Of a stretch of DNA of 8,470 bases, positions 6,366 to 8,470 are shown piece after piece. This DNA comes from Gemmatimonadota bacterium (GTDB lineage Bacteria > Latescibacterota > UBA2968 > UBA8231). The stretch spans positions 1 to 8,470 of the forward strand of contig JAPOYQ010000315.1 of the NCBI GenBank assembly GCA_026706505.1, written 5' to 3'. The position numbers were made by a program, and so were the translations under genes. Position 1 is the first letter of the stretch, and each line of letters starts with the position of its first letter. The notes below the pieces were generated by a model that worked only from the letters and a program-made list of their open reading frames with translations, did no database searches and was not told the origin of the DNA.

Positions 6366-7121
6366 ATGAACACAGCAGACTACGAATTCTTTCGTCGCAA
6401 TGGCTACGTTGCTCTAGGCCAGCTCTTCTCCGACCAAGATGCCGCCCGTCTGCGCCAGGGCTTTGACGAGGATCGCGCAACTTGGGGTCGCGCCTTTTGG
6501 CGACCCTTGGAGAGTGCCTATCAGACCGTCAACTGCGATCCTCTGATCACTTGGCCCGCAGTCGAAGAAATCATCCACCTCCCGCCAATCCTCGACGCAG
6601 TGGAAGCGCTGCTCGGTGCCCCCATCTGCCTCTCTGAAGCCTGCCTGCGCCACATGGAACCCTACGAAGGGGAGGGCTGGCGACGCTGGCATCGCGACCG
6701 TCCGCACTGGCAGCAGCACTCTCTGCGCACCCAGTACATCCACGCCCTCGTCTATTTGGCCGACGTCGACGAGACCACCCACTGCTTCTCCCTCTCGCCC
6801 GAAGCTGCCGACGCGTCCATTTTGGATCAAGAAGACCAACTCGCCCGCGGCGGGATCGTCGATCTGCACGGCCCGGCCGGCACCGTGGTGCTCTTCAACC
6901 TCTCAGTGCTGCACACGGCGACTATCCGCCCGACGCAACAGGAACGCAAATCCGTACAGATCTATTACGGCCGCCGCGATCAACCCCATTTGAGCAACTA
7001 CACGACCCTGCCCGCTCGACTCTGGCGCGACCATTCCGATCCAGAGGTTCGCGCCTTCTACTCGGTACTCAACCCTAAGTCGCGGGCTTTTGCCGCGGCC
7101 TTCGGCGCATCTATTGAGTAA
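6366..7121 (+). CDS. Phytanoyl-CoA dioxygenase (PhyH) family Fe(II)/2-oxoglutarate-dependent oxygenase
   Basis: 251 residues, a compact PhyH protein. The N-terminal FFRRNGYVALGQLFSDQDAA (8-27) is the usual helix-strand opening. The core has the facial triad His109-x-Asp111 (WHRD) and His183 (VLHTATIRPT), with Arg194 eleven residues after His183 as the 2-oxoglutarate anchor. GPAGTVVLFNLSVLH (169-183) is the strand leading to the distal histidine. All residues needed for activity are present. The strand FSLSPEAADA (141-150) replaces the more common 'PGSH' loop, so this is a divergent subgroup. It begins 21 nt after the unknown protein and has only a weak ribosome-binding site (GAAGAA), consistent with translation as the second gene of an operon. 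It ends 5 nt from the stop of the convergent PhyH gene. Substrate unknown; probably a small molecule rather than phytanoyl-CoA. Confidence 0.88.
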   Translation: MNTADYEFFRRNGYVALGQLFSDQDAARLRQGFDEDRATWGRAFWRPLESAYQTVNCDPLITWPAVEEIIHLPPILDAVEALLGAPICLSEACLRHMEPYEGEGWRRWHRDRPHWQQHSLRTQYIHALVYLADVDETTHCFSLSPEAADASILDQEDQLARGGIVDLHGPAGTVVLFNLSVLHTATIRPTQQERKSVQIYYGRRDQPHLSNYTTLPARLWRDHSDPEVRAFYSVLNPKSRAFAAAFGASIE

Positions 7122-7126
7122 CGACG

Positions 7127-7894
7127 CTAGGCTTCGTACATCACTGGGCAAATCTGGGGATCGTCTAAATGCGCGGTGTAGTAGCTCTGGTCACCGGGCA
7201 CGGGCACGGCCCGTTCGTCGCGCAAATGCACGGCCAAGCTCCAGCGCGCCGCATCCGAGACATTGGCATTGGAGCCGTGGTAGGTCAGGCAGTGGTGGAC
7301 GCTAAGCCCGCCTAAGGGCATCAGCGCCGACACTTCCTCCCAAGTCTCGCCCGCCGGCACCGCGATGTCCTCCCGCAGCTTGTGCTGGTCCTTGTCGAAG
7401 AAATTTCCTTGGTCTAAAAATCCCCATCGGTGCGACCCGCGCACAAAGCGCATCGGTCCCAACTCCTCCCCCACATCGCACAGCGCGATCCATGCCGTAA
7501 AAAGCCCTTCGTCTTGCTGCCACATGCGCCAGTACTGCCGGTCTTGGTGCCAGCCAACGTGCCCGGCGGCTGCGGACCCCGGCGGCTTGATCAGCAACTG
7601 GCTTGCCCACACCTGCACCCGCTGTGCGCCCGTTATCTCGGCGACTTTGCGCCCCACTTGTGGACAGGTCACCAATCCGTAGAGTCCGGTATCCGACCGA
7701 TGCGGATTGTTGATCTTGCACAACACGCTTGGATCGTACCCAGGATGCTCGGTCGGCGGCAGCCCCATATCAAACTTCCCATCGCGCACTGCCACCATCC
7801 CCTGCAACGCCTTTTCCAACACATCGTCCGGCGCGATCTGTTCATCCGCGATACAATACCCATCTTGCTCGTACTGCTCGACCGTTTGTCCCAT
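7127..7894 (-). CDS. Phytanoyl-CoA dioxygenase (PhyH) family Fe(II)/2-oxoglutarate-dependent oxygenase
   Basis: 255 residues from the chosen ATG. It opens MGQTVEQYEQDGYCI, the usual PhyH start. The core has His116-x-Asp118 in GWHQDRQYW (114-122), followed by LGPMRFVRGSHRWG (145-158), the standard 'GPL..V.GSH' loop. His206 in LTYHGSNANVS (203-213) is the distal ligand, and Arg217 lies eleven residues later. The catalytic set is complete. The frame is open further upstream to a TTG at 7951 and passes another ATG at 7909. I prefer 7894 because GGAG (7903-7906) sits 8 nt upstream and the family N-terminus starts there; the TTG has no Shine-Dalgarno. It is convergent with the previous PhyH gene (5-nt gap) and divergent from the SGNH gene. 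Little identity to the other two PhyH proteins is visible, so it is not a recent tandem copy. Confidence 0.88.
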   Translation of the reverse strand: MGQTVEQYEQDGYCIADEQIAPDDVLEKALQGMVAVRDGKFDMGLPPTEHPGYDPSVLCKINNPHRSDTGLYGLVTCPQVGRKVAEITGAQRVQVWASQLLIKPPGSAAAGHVGWHQDRQYWRMWQQDEGLFTAWIALCDVGEELGPMRFVRGSHRWGFLDQGNFFDKDQHKLREDIAVPAGETWEEVSALMPLGGLSVHHCLTYHGSNANVSDAARWSLAVHLRDERAVPVPGDQSYYTAHLDDPQICPVMYEA

Positions 7895-7902
7895 CTGAAG
7901 TT

Positions 7903-7906
7903 CTCC
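7903..7906 (-). promoter_or_regulatory. Ribosome-binding site deciding the start of the right-hand PhyH gene
   Basis: GGAG on the minus strand, 8 nt before the ATG at 7894. The competing ATG at 7909 has only GGGGA before an A/T-rich spacer, and TTG at 7951 has nothing recognisable. Confidence 0.5.
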
Positions 7907-7964
7907 CATATTAAAATCCCCGATATTGAGGTCCTGCGCGTCGAATACCAAACCATTGGGCTAG

Positions 7965-8001
7965 CAACTTGGCGCGAGGCGAAGCGGTGTTTATGTTGAG
8001 C
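7965..8001 (+). repeat. 37-bp leader repeat, copy B
   Basis: Partner of the copy at 5296-5332, 32/37 identical and in the same orientation. As there, it sits between a divergent minus-strand PhyH gene (start 7894, 70 nt away) and a plus-strand SGNH start. Here it is 142 nt from the ATG because an inverted-repeat element follows directly. Beyond the 37 bp the two flanks stop matching on the PhyH side. Confidence 0.65.
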
Positions 8002-8105
8002 CTAAGTACGCGACAGTAGAGCAGTATGAGATGCTTCGCTCCGCTCAGCATCTTAGACCTCAATGCCCATGCGTAACATCCATTGGATTACTGTCGTGTA
8101 TTAAG
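8002..8105. repeat. MITE-like or structured inverted-repeat element
   Basis: The outer arms 8002-8018 and 8089-8105 pair over 17 positions: 14 Watson-Crick, two G-T and one mismatch. The core is a perfect 8-bp CGACAGTA/TACTGTCG. Enclosed are a 9-bp hairpin (8027-8035 with 8047-8055, one G-T, 11-base loop TCGCTCCGCTC) and a weaker CAATG/CATTG hairpin (8061-8065 with 8081-8085), giving a three-way-junction shape. TA dinucleotides flank the 90-bp segment 8009-8098, as left by IS630/Tc1-type insertion, although pairing continues past them. The paralogous leader at 5333-5365 lacks it. There is no T-tract, so it is not a typical terminator. It carries no ORF. Confidence 0.6.
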
Positions 8106-8143
8106 AGTATAGGACACCCCTCAACCCGAACAGAAGACTGACC

Positions 8144-8470
8144 ATGGCCAATATCACCCGCGTCCTTTTCATAGGCAACAGCTTCACCGCGCGCAACGAT
8201 CTACCCGGCCTCCTAGCCCAACTCGTCCACGCTGGCGGCAAGGGCGAGTTGGAATGCGAACTCATCAGCGCCGGCGGGGCCTCGCTCAGGATGCACTTGA
8301 ACAAAGGAGAGGCACACGAGCGCTTGCAGGCGTCCCGCTGGGATTACGTCGTGTTGCAGGAGCAAAGCACCCTGCCGGTGAAAAATCCCAAGCGCACCGG
8401 AGAAAACATCCGCGAATTCGACGCCGTAATTAAAGCGGCACAGGCGCAGACGGTACTCTACATGACTTGG
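8144..8470 (+). CDS. SGNH/GDSL hydrolase family protein, N-terminal part (cut by window edge)
   Basis: The first 109 residues of a gene that runs off the right edge with no stop. Block I, VLFIGNSFTARNDLP (7-21), holds the likely nucleophile Ser13. SAGGASLRMHL (42-52) supplies the block II glycine region. WDYVVLQEQSTLP (67-79) fits the block III position, with 'LQEQS' instead of the classical GxND, as in DUF4886-like SGNH members. The fold is a flavodoxin-like esterase/lipase acting on acyl or acetyl esters; the catalytic Asp-x-x-His would lie beyond the window. No signal peptide is visible, so a cytoplasmic location is likely. The ribosome-binding site is weak (AGAAGA at 8132-8137). A possible promoter (TTGGAT 8083-8088, TATAGG 8108-8113, long 19-bp spacer) would overlap the inverted-repeat element. 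It is an intact relative of the remnant at 5366. Confidence 0.85.
   Translation, partial: MANITRVLFIGNSFTARNDLPGLLAQLVHAGGKGELECELISAGGASLRMHLNKGEAHERLQASRWDYVVLQEQSTLPVKNPKRTGENIREFDAVIKAAQAQTVLYMTW

Noticed and set aside
7127..7951. Longer PhyH start at TTG 7951 or ATG 7909
   Set aside because: The TTG has no Shine-Dalgarno and adds residues without family character. ATG 7894 has GGAG at good spacing, though 7909 cannot be excluded.
8027..8055. Hairpin in the SGNH leader as a terminator
   Set aside because: No T-tract follows the 9-bp stem; it is better explained as part of the larger inverted-repeat element.

Overview
The window looks like a GC-rich bacterial chromosome segment with short, well-formed intergenic spacers and good Shine-Dalgarno sites. 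The gene content is two mandelate racemase/enolase-superfamily genes, three unrelated-looking PhyH-type dioxygenases, a DMT exporter, a GNAT, a class V PLP enzyme and an SGNH hydrolase. That mix resembles the metabolically rich genomes of Poribacteria, Latescibacterota or Entotheonella-type environmental bacteria, but this is an impression of content, not a phylogenetic result. No rRNA, tRNA, CRISPR array or transposase gene was seen.

Left part (1-4281): an enolase-superfamily gene runs off the left edge on the minus strand. It is divergent, across a 72-bp promoter region, from a complete enolase-superfamily gene with all MR-type catalytic residues. Behind that gene, closely spaced on the plus strand, come an EamA/DMT transporter (5-nt gap) and a GNAT acetyltransferase (15-nt gap). 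A class V PLP-dependent enzyme follows after 70 nt and has its own candidate promoter. Together they suggest metabolism of a polyhydroxy acid or a small amine/amino compound, with export or uptake by the DMT protein; the substrate is not visible in the sequence.

Right part (4318-8470): a minus-strand PhyH-like gene, a broken 29-codon remnant of an SGNH-hydrolase gene, an unrecognised but evidently folded 294-residue protein in tandem with a canonical PhyH dioxygenase, a minus-strand PhyH dioxygenase convergent with it (5-nt gap), and finally the 5' part of an intact SGNH/GDSL hydrolase that leaves the right edge.

The most notable structure lies between genes. The SGNH 5' region occurs twice: degraded at 5296-5455 and intact at 7965-8470. 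Both copies are preceded by the same 37-bp motif (32/37 identical), and both sit opposite a divergent PhyH gene. Only the intact copy carries a roughly 90-104 bp inverted-repeat element (8002-8105) with inner hairpins and TA flanks. It looks like a MITE or a structured leader inserted between the motif and the start codon. The degraded copy has lost five codons and its nucleophile serine, and its last codons now supply the ribosome-binding site of the next gene.
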